8,970 bases of DNA from a bacterium (lineage in GTDB: Bacteria; JAHJDO01). The position numbers and the translations under genes are program-made. The stretch lies in assembly GCA_030671985.1 (NCBI GenBank), contig DAOVHI010000053.1, forward strand, positions 1 through 8,970, in the 5' to 3' direction. The notes below the pieces were generated by a model that saw only the letters and a list, made by a program, of their open reading frames with translations, was not told where the DNA came from and did not search any database. Position 1 is the first letter of the stretch. Each line of letters opens with the position of its first letter. Below are positions 1-6,488 of the stretch, one piece after another.

Positions 1-723
1 ATCAAGTCCCCATGCAGCTCGATCATCCGCATACACCTCGCTTATGCTATCTGACCCTTTCCATTCTATGTGTTGATCAAGAAAAAGAATATTGACTCCA
101 CCATTATGAGGAACTGCACTGGGTTGATTATGGAGACTGTAGGGCTCAAATTGGCAGTCATTACTGTCTGCCAGAAGGTATATCTCTGACTGTGATAGTG
201 AAGAAGATCTTGTAAGCCTGACTGTCTTACTACTGGCGATATACCCACAATATTTATTGAGACCATAGGCTGTTCTATCAACCTCTGCCCCGTCTGATGC
301 TACTGCTTTATAAGAAGGGCAGTAAGCACCTTCATACCATCCCCGAGCAACGTGATCAGGAGCGACTGCATTACGCGGACCTTCAGGCACATACCCCCAA
401 ATTTGTAGATGCGTGAGCCAGGAATAGTTCCAAGATGTATGACCATTGACAAATACTAAACCTCCATCATCCTTATCATCACCCGTCCCACTCATATACG
501 GTCGATAGCCATTATAATCTTCCGTATACATTAGCAAAGCTAGTCCTAATTGCTTTAGATTATTCAGGCATTTTACTCTTCTTGCCGCCTCCCTTGCCCT
601 TGAAAGCACCGGCAAAAGCATTGACGCTAAAAGAGCAATGATCGCAATCACGACCAAAAGCTCTATGAGCGTAAACGCCCAGCAACTCATAAGCGCCTTC
701 TTTTTTATGCTTTCAATGTGCAT
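1..723 (-). CDS. Prepilin-like protein with N-terminal methylation motif and H-X9-DG-type C-terminus, copy 1 (3' end outside window)
   Basis: I translated this frame by hand: 241 codons are open from the ATG at 723 to the window edge. The start is supported by an AAAGGA ribosome site five bases upstream. Residues 16-21 read A-F-T-L-I-E, a type III prepilin cleavage/methylation site with Ala rather than Gly at -1, followed by a hydrophobic helix (about residues 20-37) and the amphipathic stretch containing RAREAARR. Such proteins are cleaved by a prepilin peptidase and assembled as pilin or pseudopilin at the inner membrane. Near the end, [12 protein letters not shown] matches the H-X9-DG signature except that Gly is Gln. 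The last visible codons encode A-A-W-G-L-D. The repeated 3' end at 773-816 shows that a related copy continues P-K-stop, so only about three codons are probably missing. It is a close paralog of the gene at 1427-2152. The substrate or surface role is unknown. Confidence 0.9.
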   Translation of the reverse strand, partial: MHIESIKKKALMSCWAFTLIELLVVIAIIALLASMLLPVLSRAREAARRVKCLNNLKQLGLALLMYTEDYNGYRPYMSGTGDDKDDGGLVFVNGHTSWNYSWLTHLQIWGYVPEGPRNAVAPDHVARGWYEGAYCPSYKAVASDGAEVDRTAYGLNKYCGYIASSKTVRLTRSSSLSQSEIYLLADSNDCQFEPYSLHNQPSAVPHNGGVNILFLDQHIEWKGSDSISEVYADDRAAWGLD

Positions 724-780
724 TTTTATCCTTTCTATTCGCTATCTCTTTTTCGTATCTTTCCCTAATTCTCTATTTTG
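701..780. repeat. Direct repeat, unit A: spacer plus pilin gene 5' end (partner 1337-1415)
   Basis: This 80-base stretch is about 90% identical to 1337-1415, by eye. On the minus strand it covers the last codons and stop of the upstream broken pilin copy, the ribosome-binding region, and the first codons (M-H-I-E-S-I-K-K) of pilin copy 1. It is the boundary of the duplicated pilin unit and shows that the array arose by tandem duplication of gene plus spacer. Confidence 0.85.
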
Positions 781-816
781 GATCAAGTCCCCATGCAGCT
801 CGATCATCCGCATACA
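773..816 (-). pseudogene. 3' remnant of a middle prepilin-like gene copy
   Basis: Positions 782-816 are identical over 35 bases to positions 1-35, the C-terminal coding end of pilin copy 1. Read on the minus strand the fragment encodes [13 protein letters not shown] followed by TAG at 773-775. Identity stops abruptly at 816/817, where a transposase coding fragment on the opposite strand begins. It is the tail of a third pilin gene whose head is at 1336-1359; the roughly 650 bases that should lie between them are gone. Confidence 0.82.
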
Positions 817-1246
817 TGTCACTGTCTCCAAAGAAGGTATCGCCTTTGTTGGACTTACGCTTTCGAATAATGTTACAGACGCTAAAGTTGCTCTTAAACA
901 CCCAGACGGTTGTCCAATCTCTCATTCTAAATTCTCTCAAGGCAAAGCATACGGATGTACTAAATATTTAGACCTAACAGATGATACTCGCTCTCAGGCG
1001 CCGCATGACACAAAACTGTTTAAAGATAGTTATAATCTCCGCACTGAAGTTGAGCGACATTTTGCTCGTCTAGAAGACAGAGAAGCTGAACAAACTACTC
1101 TACACAAACTCCATCCAGTTTAGAACCAGATGACTATCGCTCATCTCTCTTTGAGCTTGGTTGCTTATGCTGCCGCTATTCTCTTGAGACAACCTCAGAA
1201 GATCAGATGCTATCGCACCTTTGCTAATTATTCCAAAGCTGCTTGA
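817..1246 (+). pseudogene. Decayed transposase, C-terminal fragment with in-frame stop
   Basis: In one plus-strand frame the sequence encodes a transposase-like C-terminus of about 142 codons. It includes the segment C-P-I-S-H-S-K-F-S-Q-G-K, then K-Y-L-D-L-T-D-D, then L-R-T-E-V-E-R-H-F-A-R-L-E-D-R-E-A-E, which resembles the R-T-x-x-E-R region and catalytic-Glu neighbourhood of DDE transposases (IS4-like/DDE_Tnp_1 type; exact family uncertain). A TAG at 1121-1123 interrupts it. The same frame then continues with N-Q-M-T-I-A-H-L-S-L-S-L-V-A-Y-A-A-A and reaches its natural end at TGA 1244-1246, so the TAG is a nonsense mutation rather than the gene's end. The N-terminal two thirds, including the first catalytic residues, is absent, and the frame enters pilin sequence at 816. 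It cannot encode a working enzyme. The family was recognised from the motifs only. Confidence 0.75.
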
Positions 1247-1336
1247 CATACACCTCAAATTTTCAAAGAACAACTTCTACAACAGGCGAACTATATCTTA
1301 ACTCGCCAAATTTCTTCCCAAAATCTATTCAAATCC
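1247..1336. mobile_element. Probable non-coding end of the insertion-sequence remnant
   Basis: These 90 bases lie between the transposase stop and the resumption of pilin sequence at about 1336. They match neither pilin copy, so they are most simply the untranslated right end of the inserted element. A weak 5-bp inverted repeat (GGCGA at 1285-1289 and TCGCC at 1303-1307) is present. I could not identify a terminal inverted repeat or target duplication because the opposite end of the element is missing. Confidence 0.5.
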
Positions 1337-1359
1337 TTTTTTATGCTTTCAATCTGCAT
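1336..1359 (-). pseudogene. 5' remnant of the middle prepilin-like gene copy
   Basis: An ATG at 1357-1359 preceded by a GGAAAGAT ribosome-like site begins M-Q-I-E-S-I-K-K, almost the same as the start of pilin copy 1 (M-H-I-E-S-I-K-K). Similarity then ends, and the frame runs through unrelated codons to a stop about 14 codons later, inside the inserted element. Together with the tail at 773-816 it marks a pilin gene whose body was replaced by a transposase remnant. Confidence 0.75.
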
Positions 1360-1415
1360 TTTTATCTTTCCTATTCGTTACCTCTTTTTCTATCTTTCCC
1401 TAATTCTCTATTTTG
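1337..1415. repeat. Direct repeat, unit B: spacer plus pilin gene 5' end (partner 701-780)
   Basis: This 79-base stretch aligns to 701-780 with a handful of substitutions and one single-base indel. It sits just downstream of complete pilin copy 2 on the minus strand and carries the ribosome site and first codons of the broken middle copy. In unit A the CTATTTTG at its edge encodes the P-K-stop of the pilin tail; in copy 2 reading ends earlier, at 1427, because the 3' coding end has diverged. Confidence 0.85.
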
Positions 1416-1426
1416 CAGGAGTCTTT

Positions 1427-2152
1427 TTATAGTACGGGAAATAGTCCCCATGAATGTGGTTCATCCGGAAATCGTTCACCTATCAATTTTTCCTCTCTCC
1501 ATTCTACGTGTTGATCAAGAAAAAGAATATTGATTCCACCATTATGAGGAACTGCACTGGGTTGATTATGGAGACTGCTGGGTTCAAATAGGCAGTCATT
1601 ACTGTCTGCCATAAGGTATATCTTTGAATGTGATACTGAATAAGGTCTTGTAAGCCTGACTGTCTTACTACTTTTGATATACCCACAATATTTATTGAGA
1701 CCATAGGATGTTCTGTCAATCAGTGCCCCGTCTGATGCTACTGCTTTATAAGAAGGGCAGTAAGCACCTTCATAGAATCCCCGAGCAACGTGAGTAGGAT
1801 TGTTTACATCACGCGGACCTTCAGGCACGTATTCCCAGATTTGTAGATGCGTGACCCAGGAATAGTTCCAACATTTTACTCCATCCAAAGTAATCAAGGC
1901 TCCTCCATTTTTATCCGCCGTCCCCTCCACATACGGTCGATAGCCATTATAATCTTCCGTATACATTAGCAAAGCTAGTCCTAATTGCTTCAGATTATTC
2001 ACGCATTTTACTCTTCTTGCCGCCTCCCTTGCCCTTGAAAGCACCGGCAAAAGCATTGACGCTAAAAGAGCAATGATCGCAATCACGACCAAAAGCTCTA
2101 TGAGCGTAAACGCCCAGCAACCCATAAGTGCTTTACGAATTTTTGTTAACAT
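1427..2152 (-). CDS. Prepilin-like protein with N-terminal methylation motif and H-X9-DG-type C-terminus, copy 2 (complete)
   Basis: This 241-residue protein starts M-L-T-K-I-R-K and has the prepilin site [10 protein letters not shown] at about residues 11-20, with Ala at the -1 cleavage position. A hydrophobic helix follows to about residue 37, then the RAREAARR and N-N-L-K-Q-L-G-L motifs usual in this family. Residues near 200-215 read [16 protein letters not shown], the H-X9-DG signature with Gln for Gly, shared with copy 1. The ATG at 2152 has a clear AGGAG seven bases upstream. Known family members are type II secretion or type IV pilus (pseudo)pilins, greatly expanded in Planctomycetota, Lentisphaerota and relatives; most have no assigned function. 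It begins about 160 bases after a predicted promoter and is separated from the hydrogenase operon by a terminator, so it is probably an independent transcription unit. Its last residues (W-G-L-F-P-V-L) differ from the W-G-L-D-P-K end of the other copies, perhaps through an old frameshift. Confidence 0.93.
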   Translation of the reverse strand: MLTKIRKALMGCWAFTLIELLVVIAIIALLASMLLPVLSRAREAARRVKCVNNLKQLGLALLMYTEDYNGYRPYVEGTADKNGGALITLDGVKCWNYSWVTHLQIWEYVPEGPRDVNNPTHVARGFYEGAYCPSYKAVASDGALIDRTSYGLNKYCGYIKSSKTVRLTRPYSVSHSKIYLMADSNDCLFEPSSLHNQPSAVPHNGGINILFLDQHVEWREEKLIGERFPDEPHSWGLFPVL

Positions 2153-2178
2153 CTTTTTTCTCCTTTTTTTGTTATAGT

Positions 2179-2253
2179 TCAGTTATTAAAAGTTGATTTT
2201 TTCAACTTTTTTTGCGTTTTTACTTTATATGTAGAAACGCTGTGACAATTCAA
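2179..2253 (-). other. Possible 24-codon leader peptide (TTG start) in the pilin leader
   Basis: A near-perfect Shine-Dalgarno sequence (AAGGAGGTGAT, minus strand, 2262-2272) stands 11 bases before a TTG that opens a 24-codon frame rich in Lys (M-N-C-H-S-V-S-T-Y-K-V-K...) and ends in TGA at 2179-2181, just before pilin copy 2. The spacing is long and the start is weak, so it may not be translated. No similarity is recognised. Confidence 0.2.
2188..2210. promoter_or_regulatory. A/T-rich hairpin in the leader of pilin copy 2
   Basis: AAAAGTTGA (2188-2196) and TCAACTTTT (2202-2210) form a perfect 9-bp stem with a 5-base loop. It lies about 35-60 bases upstream of the pilin start. On the plus strand it is followed by more T residues and could act as a weak terminator. 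On the minus strand it would be an untranslated-leader stem, possibly affecting translation or mRNA stability. Its function is unproven. Confidence 0.4.
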
Positions 2254-2318
2254 GCTTTCTATCACCTCCTTTTTGTCATCTGTATTACCTTGTATCATTA
2301 TTGCAATAACTTAATATA

Positions 2319-2347
2319 ATTATGCAACAATTTTTTTGACTTGTCAA
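2319..2347 (-). promoter_or_regulatory. Predicted sigma70-type promoter for the pilin gene array
   Basis: On the minus strand TTGACA (2347-2342) is followed after exactly 17 bases by CATAAT (2324-2319), within one base of consensus at -10 and perfect at -35. It reads toward pilin copy 2 with a predicted leader of about 160 bases. A second TTGACA lies 12 bases further upstream (2359-2354). An inverted repeat TTTGAC-TT-GTCAAA (2335-2348) overlaps the -35 element and could be an operator. Confidence 0.6.
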
Positions 2348-2489
2348 ATTATTTGTCAACCACAGTTGGAAATGTCTTATCTTAAAGAGACGATAATGCC
2401 TGATTTAATAAGAGAATATTATTGCAGAAAGGACCATTGCCATTTTTGTATTACATAGAAATCAATAAAAAGCATATGCTTCAATCCAC
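2348..2489. other. Intergenic spacer without recognisable gene
   Basis: No coding frame with a ribosome site or family signal is visible on either strand. The only structure noted is a 12-base palindrome AAGCATATGCTT at 2470-2481, downstream of the hydrogenase terminator. Confidence 0.5.
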
Positions 2490-2526
2490 TATAAAAGGAA
2501 AAAGGGCGAATGTGGGATTCGCCCTT
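2490..2526 (-). terminator. Rho-independent terminator of the hydrogenase operon
   Basis: On the minus strand AAGGGCGAA-TCCCACA-TTCGCCCTT forms a 9-bp G+C-containing stem with a 7-base loop (2526-2502), followed at once by a T-rich run (TTTCCTTTTAT). It begins 30 bases after the hydA stop and faces the same way, so it ends the hydrogenase transcript before the pilin genes. Confidence 0.85.
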
Positions 2527-2556
2527 ACAGACTACTTAGTTCGCAGTGACAACTAG

Positions 2557-4347
2557 TTATTTTTTTGGAGATGGTTCTTTTTTATTTGTATAAGTTGTAT
2601 GCAGAAGGTGATGAGATTTTTCTCCGAGTGGCTTTATAAGAAATTCTTCGTAGATCTCTTTTATTGCAGGATTATCATGAGATTTCCTAAACTTTCTTCC
2701 TTCATCTTCTTTATATATTGCGTTTATTCTTGCCTGCCTTATCGCATCGGTTGTCATTCGCGGCTGTCCTCCTCCGCCAATACAGCCTCCGGGACATGCC
2801 ATAATTTCTATAAAGTGATAGGATTTTTCGCCGCTTTTTATTGATTCTATTAGTTTCTTTGCATTTCCAAGACCATGAGCAACGGCAACATCTAATGTAA
2901 CCCCTTCAAGAAATCTCCACTCTTTTGTTGTGCCTTCTATCTTGAGAGACGCTTCCTTTACTCCTTTCAATCCCTCGATAGGCGCAATATGCAATCCTTT
3001 AAACGGCAGCTCTTTCCCTGTAACAATTTCATACGCTGTTCTGAGAGCAGCTTCCATAACCCCGCCGGTATTTGCAAATATATCCGCAGCACCCGTTGAT
3101 GTACCCAGAGGCGCATCCATTTCCTCATCAGGAAGATTAATGAAATCTATGCCAGCCTGCTTAATAAACTTGCCTAATTCTCTTGTTGTCAGCACATAAT
3201 CTACATCCTTAACTCCGCTGTCATTCATTTCATCCCGATTACACTCAAATTTCTTAGCAGTGCACGGCATTATAGATACTACAATTATATCCTCTTTTTT
3301 CTTGTCAACTTTACTCGCATAATATGTTTTTGCAACAGCTCCGAACATCTGCTGAGGAGATTTACAGGTGGATACATTTGGAATTAGTTCAGGGTAAAAA
3401 GATTCCATATAATTTACCCATCCTGGGGAACATGAAGTAAACATGGGCAAAGCCACATTTTTATCTTTATCAACAAGCGCTTTCTTCAACCTTGTAAGAA
3501 GCTCTGTGCCTTCTTCAATAATAGTTAGATCAGCAGTAAAGTTAGTATCAAATACCTTATCAAACCCAAGCCTTCTGAGAGCAGTGGTCATTTTACCTTT
3601 AATTAAGGCTCCCGGCTTTAGGTCAAAACATTCTCCCAAAGCAGCCCGGATTGCTGGAGCGGTCTGAACAACCACAAACTTGTTTGGATCATCAATAGCT
3701 TCCCATACTTTGTCAATATCATCCTTTTCACTTATTGCTCCAACAGGACAAACAGCGGCGCATTGTCCGCATTGAACACAAACGGCTTCGCTAAGCATGT
3801 CTCCTTGCCCTGGAGCGATAATCGTATCAAATCCACGCGCTCTTGGAGCTAATGTATCTACTCCCTGAACATCTTGGCATACACTGACGCATCTTCTGCA
3901 AAGAATACATTTATTTGGATCTCTGATAATGCCGGGAGTGCTTTCATCCAAAGGCATTCTCTCTCTTACGGATTGAAATCTGACTTCATTAATACCATAT
4001 TCATCCGCCAATTTCTGAAGTTCACAGCTCTGATTGCGATCACAAGTATTGCATTCCCATGGATGGTCGCTTAAAAGCAGCTCCAATATTATTTTTCTGG
4101 CATCACGCACTTTTTTGGTATTAGTGCGAATGTTCATACCTTCAGAAACCTTTGTTACGCATGATGGTTGAAGCGCTTTAGCTCCTTCTACTTCTACGAT
4201 ACACATCCTGCATGATCCGGGATTTTGAAGATCCGCTAGATAACATAAAGTGGGTATCTTTATTCCAATCTTTTTAGCAGCATCCAGAATCGTTGTGTCT
4301 CTTGGAACGTTTACTTCCATATTGTTTATTATAATATTTACACTCAT
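2557..4347 (-). CDS. hydA: [FeFe] hydrogenase catalytic subunit, multimeric NAD(P)-linked type (HydA/HndD-like)
   Basis: This cytoplasmic enzyme subunit of 596 residues interconverts H2 with protons and electrons. Domains in order: an N-terminal plant-type [2Fe-2S] domain (Cys35, 46, 49, 63); a His-ligated [4Fe-4S] site (His95, Cys99, 102, 108); two [4Fe-4S] clusters (Cys147/150/153/157 and Cys190/193/196/200); then the H-cluster domain with T-S-C-S-P-G-W (304-310), M-P-C-T-A-K-K-F-E (360-368) and the C-P-G-G-C-I-G-G-G-G-Q-P segment (Cys518, Cys522). The C-terminal R-K-S-H-D-N-P region is the fused small-subunit segment. Length and domain order match HydA of trimeric or tetrameric bifurcating/NADP-reducing hydrogenases. 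The second Cys of the usual T-S-C-C-P motif is Ser307 here. The gene is last in the operon, 15 bases after the reduced NuoF gene, with an AGGAG about ten bases before the ATG. No signal peptide or twin-arginine motif is seen. No maturation genes (hydE/F/G) are in the window. The family call is secure; the physiological direction and partner nucleotide are inferred. Confidence 0.97.
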   Translation of the reverse strand: MSVNIIINNMEVNVPRDTTILDAAKKIGIKIPTLCYLADLQNPGSCRMCIVEVEGAKALQPSCVTKVSEGMNIRTNTKKVRDARKIILELLLSDHPWECNTCDRNQSCELQKLADEYGINEVRFQSVRERMPLDESTPGIIRDPNKCILCRRCVSVCQDVQGVDTLAPRARGFDTIIAPGQGDMLSEAVCVQCGQCAAVCPVGAISEKDDIDKVWEAIDDPNKFVVVQTAPAIRAALGECFDLKPGALIKGKMTTALRRLGFDKVFDTNFTADLTIIEEGTELLTRLKKALVDKDKNVALPMFTSCSPGWVNYMESFYPELIPNVSTCKSPQQMFGAVAKTYYASKVDKKKEDIIVVSIMPCTAKKFECNRDEMNDSGVKDVDYVLTTRELGKFIKQAGIDFINLPDEEMDAPLGTSTGAADIFANTGGVMEAALRTAYEIVTGKELPFKGLHIAPIEGLKGVKEASLKIEGTTKEWRFLEGVTLDVAVAHGLGNAKKLIESIKSGEKSYHFIEIMACPGGCIGGGGQPRMTTDAIRQARINAIYKEDEGRKFRKSHDNPAIKEIYEEFLIKPLGEKSHHLLHTTYTNKKEPSPKK

Positions 4348-4362
4348 TTCTTTTTGTCTCCT

Positions 4363-6021
4363 TTATTTGTTTCCATAAACAAGCGGTTTAAACCCCCTGT
4401 TCATGTTTTCTCTGGTTACAGGTTCATGTTTTTTATCAGGATTAACTCCCTGAACAAGTTCTTTCCCAAAATATTTCAAAGCAGAAAGAACAGGTGAGGC
4501 AACAGATTGCCCCAAAGGACAAAAAGCTGTAAGTTTAAGCTCACCAGCCAGCTCTTTTATAGTTTCAAGCTCATCAAAATAGGCTTCCTTCTTTTCTAAT
4601 CGTTTAAAAGCTTCATACATCTGTCTTGTACCAATTCTACACACCGAACATTTCCCGCATGATTCATGAACAAAGAATTTCATACAGCAAGTCAGAAAAT
4701 TCGCAATTGAAACTGTCTCATTCATAATCAGTATCGCGCCGGAACCTAGATTATGTCCCAGTTTCTGGAGTTCTTGATATTCAAGCGGCACATCCAGAAG
4801 TTTTGAAGAAAAAATATCGCCAGCAGTTCCTCCTATCTGAGCCATTTTGAATTTTCCGGAAGACATGCCTCCTGCATAATCATAGATAATTTCTCTAAGA
4901 GTAATTCCCATAGGAACTTCAATTAATCCCGGACGTTTTATGTGTCCCAATATGGTATAGACTTTGGTTCCCGGAGTACTTTCCGTTCCAACCTTTTTAA
5001 ACCATTCGGAACCGTTTAATATAATAGGAGCAATATTAGCAAAAGTTTCTACATTATTTACGTTTGTCGGTTTGGATAGAAATCCTGATTCTGCAGGAAA
5101 TGGCGGCTTGAGTCTCGGCTCGCCTCTTAATCCTTCCATTGAATTAAGAAGAGCGGTTTCTTCTCCGCAAACATAAGAACCTGCTCCAATCTTAATCTTT
5201 ACATTAAAATTAAAGTCCGTACCGAAAATATTTTTACCTAAAAGTCCTAATTTTTCCGCGTCTTTTATGGCCTTTGTTAATCTTTGAATAGAAAGCTGAT
5301 ATTCTCCACGAATGTAGATATAGGCTGTATTAGCGCCTATTGCGTACCCGCAGATTGCCATGCCTTCCAGAACCTTATGAGGATCTCCTTCCATAATTAA
5401 CCGATCCTTAAATGTGCCGGGCTCCCCTTCATCAGCGTTGCAGATAATATATTTTGGACTTTCTTTTGCCGCTTTGGCAAATGACCATTTCAAACCTGTC
5501 GGGAATCCTGCGCCTCCTCTTCCTACAAGTCCGGAATCTTTTACGGTCTTAATAATACCTTCTGGCGTTTTTTCCTCCAGAGCTGTACCTAACGCTTCAT
5601 ATCCGTCTGCTCCAATGTATTCTTCGATATCTTCAGGATTAATCTTTCCACAATTTTCAAGAACAATCCGACCATAATGCTGTGTTTTTCTGGAATCGTA
5701 AGTAGTCGTATCAACTCCTGTAGAAAGTTTTTTCGATAAAAGCAATTTTTTATAAGGTCTGCCTTTAATGAATCTTTCTCTAATAAACTCTTCTATTACA
5801 TCTTCCGTCATGTTCGCATATATTTCTCCTGACGGATAAATACCTATAACCACACCCTCATTGATGGGACCGATACTTCCTGTTTCAATTACCTGAACCT
5901 GATCAGAAATACCCTGTTTGTTTATTTCGGTAATTATCCGAGTTTTTATCTTTCTGGCTCCTGAAAGAACACTATTACTATCAATTCCCACCAAAATTTG
6001 AGCAATACTCTTTTTTAACAT
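4363..6021 (-). CDS. hydB: NuoF/HydB-like NAD(H)-FMN flavoprotein subunit, reduced form lacking N-terminal cluster cysteines and C-terminal ferredoxin
   Basis: This 552-residue subunit should bind FMN and a nicotinamide nucleotide and pass electrons to hydrogenase. The core is intact: G-R-G-G-A-G-F-P-T-G (168-177, FMN/NADH site), N-A-D-E-G-E-P-G-T-F-K-D-R (195-207), [13 protein letters not shown] (279-291), and a [4Fe-4S] site Cys455, 458, 461 and 501. Residues 1-90 keep the pattern of the thioredoxin-like [2Fe-2S] domain of HydB/HndC (the T-G-x-x-G and Y-P-x-G-x-x-Y stretches) but contain no cysteine; the first Cys is 124. The protein ends about 50 residues after Cys501, without the C-terminal 2x[4Fe-4S] ferredoxin domain of HydB. 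The usual G-G-P-S-G-G is G-G-T-A-G-D (397-402). The ATG at 6021 follows the nuoE-like stop by two bases and has an AGGAAG site inside that gene. It is probably the flavin partner of the HydA and NuoE-like proteins encoded beside it. Whether it uses NADH or NADPH, or bifurcates, cannot be told from sequence. Confidence 0.93.
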   Translation of the reverse strand: MLKKSIAQILVGIDSNSVLSGARKIKTRIITEINKQGISDQVQVIETGSIGPINEGVVIGIYPSGEIYANMTEDVIEEFIRERFIKGRPYKKLLLSKKLSTGVDTTTYDSRKTQHYGRIVLENCGKINPEDIEEYIGADGYEALGTALEEKTPEGIIKTVKDSGLVGRGGAGFPTGLKWSFAKAAKESPKYIICNADEGEPGTFKDRLIMEGDPHKVLEGMAICGYAIGANTAYIYIRGEYQLSIQRLTKAIKDAEKLGLLGKNIFGTDFNFNVKIKIGAGSYVCGEETALLNSMEGLRGEPRLKPPFPAESGFLSKPTNVNNVETFANIAPIILNGSEWFKKVGTESTPGTKVYTILGHIKRPGLIEVPMGITLREIIYDYAGGMSSGKFKMAQIGGTAGDIFSSKLLDVPLEYQELQKLGHNLGSGAILIMNETVSIANFLTCCMKFFVHESCGKCSVCRIGTRQMYEAFKRLEKKEAYFDELETIKELAGELKLTAFCPLGQSVASPVLSALKYFGKELVQGVNPDKKHEPVTRENMNRGFKPLVYGNK

Positions 6022-6023
6022 AA

Positions 6024-6488
6024 TTACTTCCTTTCTTTATTTTGAATCAAGCTCAATATCTTAGAAATTTTCTCCTTATCCAGATTTCCATACACTTCTT
6101 CATTGATCATCATAGCAGGAGCAACTCCGCAAACTCCAAGACAACTTGTTCCCTCTAACGTAAAAAGACCATCGTCAGTTGTTTCTCCAACCTCAATCCC
6201 TAATTTTAATTCTATTGCTTCGAAAATAGTTTGCGCGCCTAAAATATGACACGGAGGACTTTCACAAACCCTGATTATATATTTACCGCGAGGAGTAAAG
6301 CTAAACATGGTATAGAAAGAGGCTGTTCCCTTAATTCCAGACACAGGGATGTTCATCTCTTTACTTAATTCGCAGATAGCCTTTTCACAAATATAGTTGT
6401 CTGGATTTTGATTTTGAATATCATGTAGAATCTGCAACAAATTCTCTCTTTTATTCCCATGTTCTTTAACGATTTCTTTTACTGTCAT
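6024..6488 (-). CDS. hydC: NuoE/HydC-like [2Fe-2S] thioredoxin-fold subunit
   Basis: A 154-residue protein of normal length for the 24-kDa NuoE/HydC/HndA family. An N-terminal helical part (residues 1-60, with the family's V-x-G-x-x-x-x-A-S-F-Y-T-M-F region at 49-62) precedes a thioredoxin-like [2Fe-2S] domain with Cys75 and Cys80 (C-E-S-P-P-C) and Cys116 and Cys120 (C-L-G-V-C); all four ligands are present. It relays electrons between a NuoF-type flavin and the rest of the complex in the cytoplasm. Its ATG overlaps the TGA of the upstream fusion gene (ATGA, 6485-6488) and has AGGAGG four bases ahead, so the two are translationally coupled. Since it sits between two NuoF-type genes, it could serve either or both flavoproteins. 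Confidence 0.95.
   Translation of the reverse strand: MTVKEIVKEHGNKRENLLQILHDIQNQNPDNYICEKAICELSKEMNIPVSGIKGTASFYTMFSFTPRGKYIIRVCESPPCHILGAQTIFEAIELKLGIEVGETTDDGLFTLEGTSCLGVCGVAPAMMINEEVYGNLDKEKISKILSLIQNKERK

Noticed and set aside
638-816. Plus-strand frame leading into the transposase fragment
   Set aside because: This part is antisense to the pilin 5' end and spacer. Only the segment after 816 resembles a transposase, so the ATG at 638 is not a real start.
1247-1533. Plus-strand frame of about 96 codons across the spacer
   Set aside because: Low-complexity hydrophobic translation of an A/T-rich spacer and antisense pilin sequence, with no ribosome site or family motif.
1504-1719. 71-codon minus-strand frame, matched by a similar frame at 66-281
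   Set aside because: It overlaps the pilin coding frame in another register. The similarity between the two copies comes from the pilin duplication, and neither has its own ribosome site.
2261-2273. Plus-strand ATCACCTCCTT resembling the 3' end of 16S rRNA
   Set aside because: No other 16S sequence is adjacent. It is the complement of a strong Shine-Dalgarno sequence.
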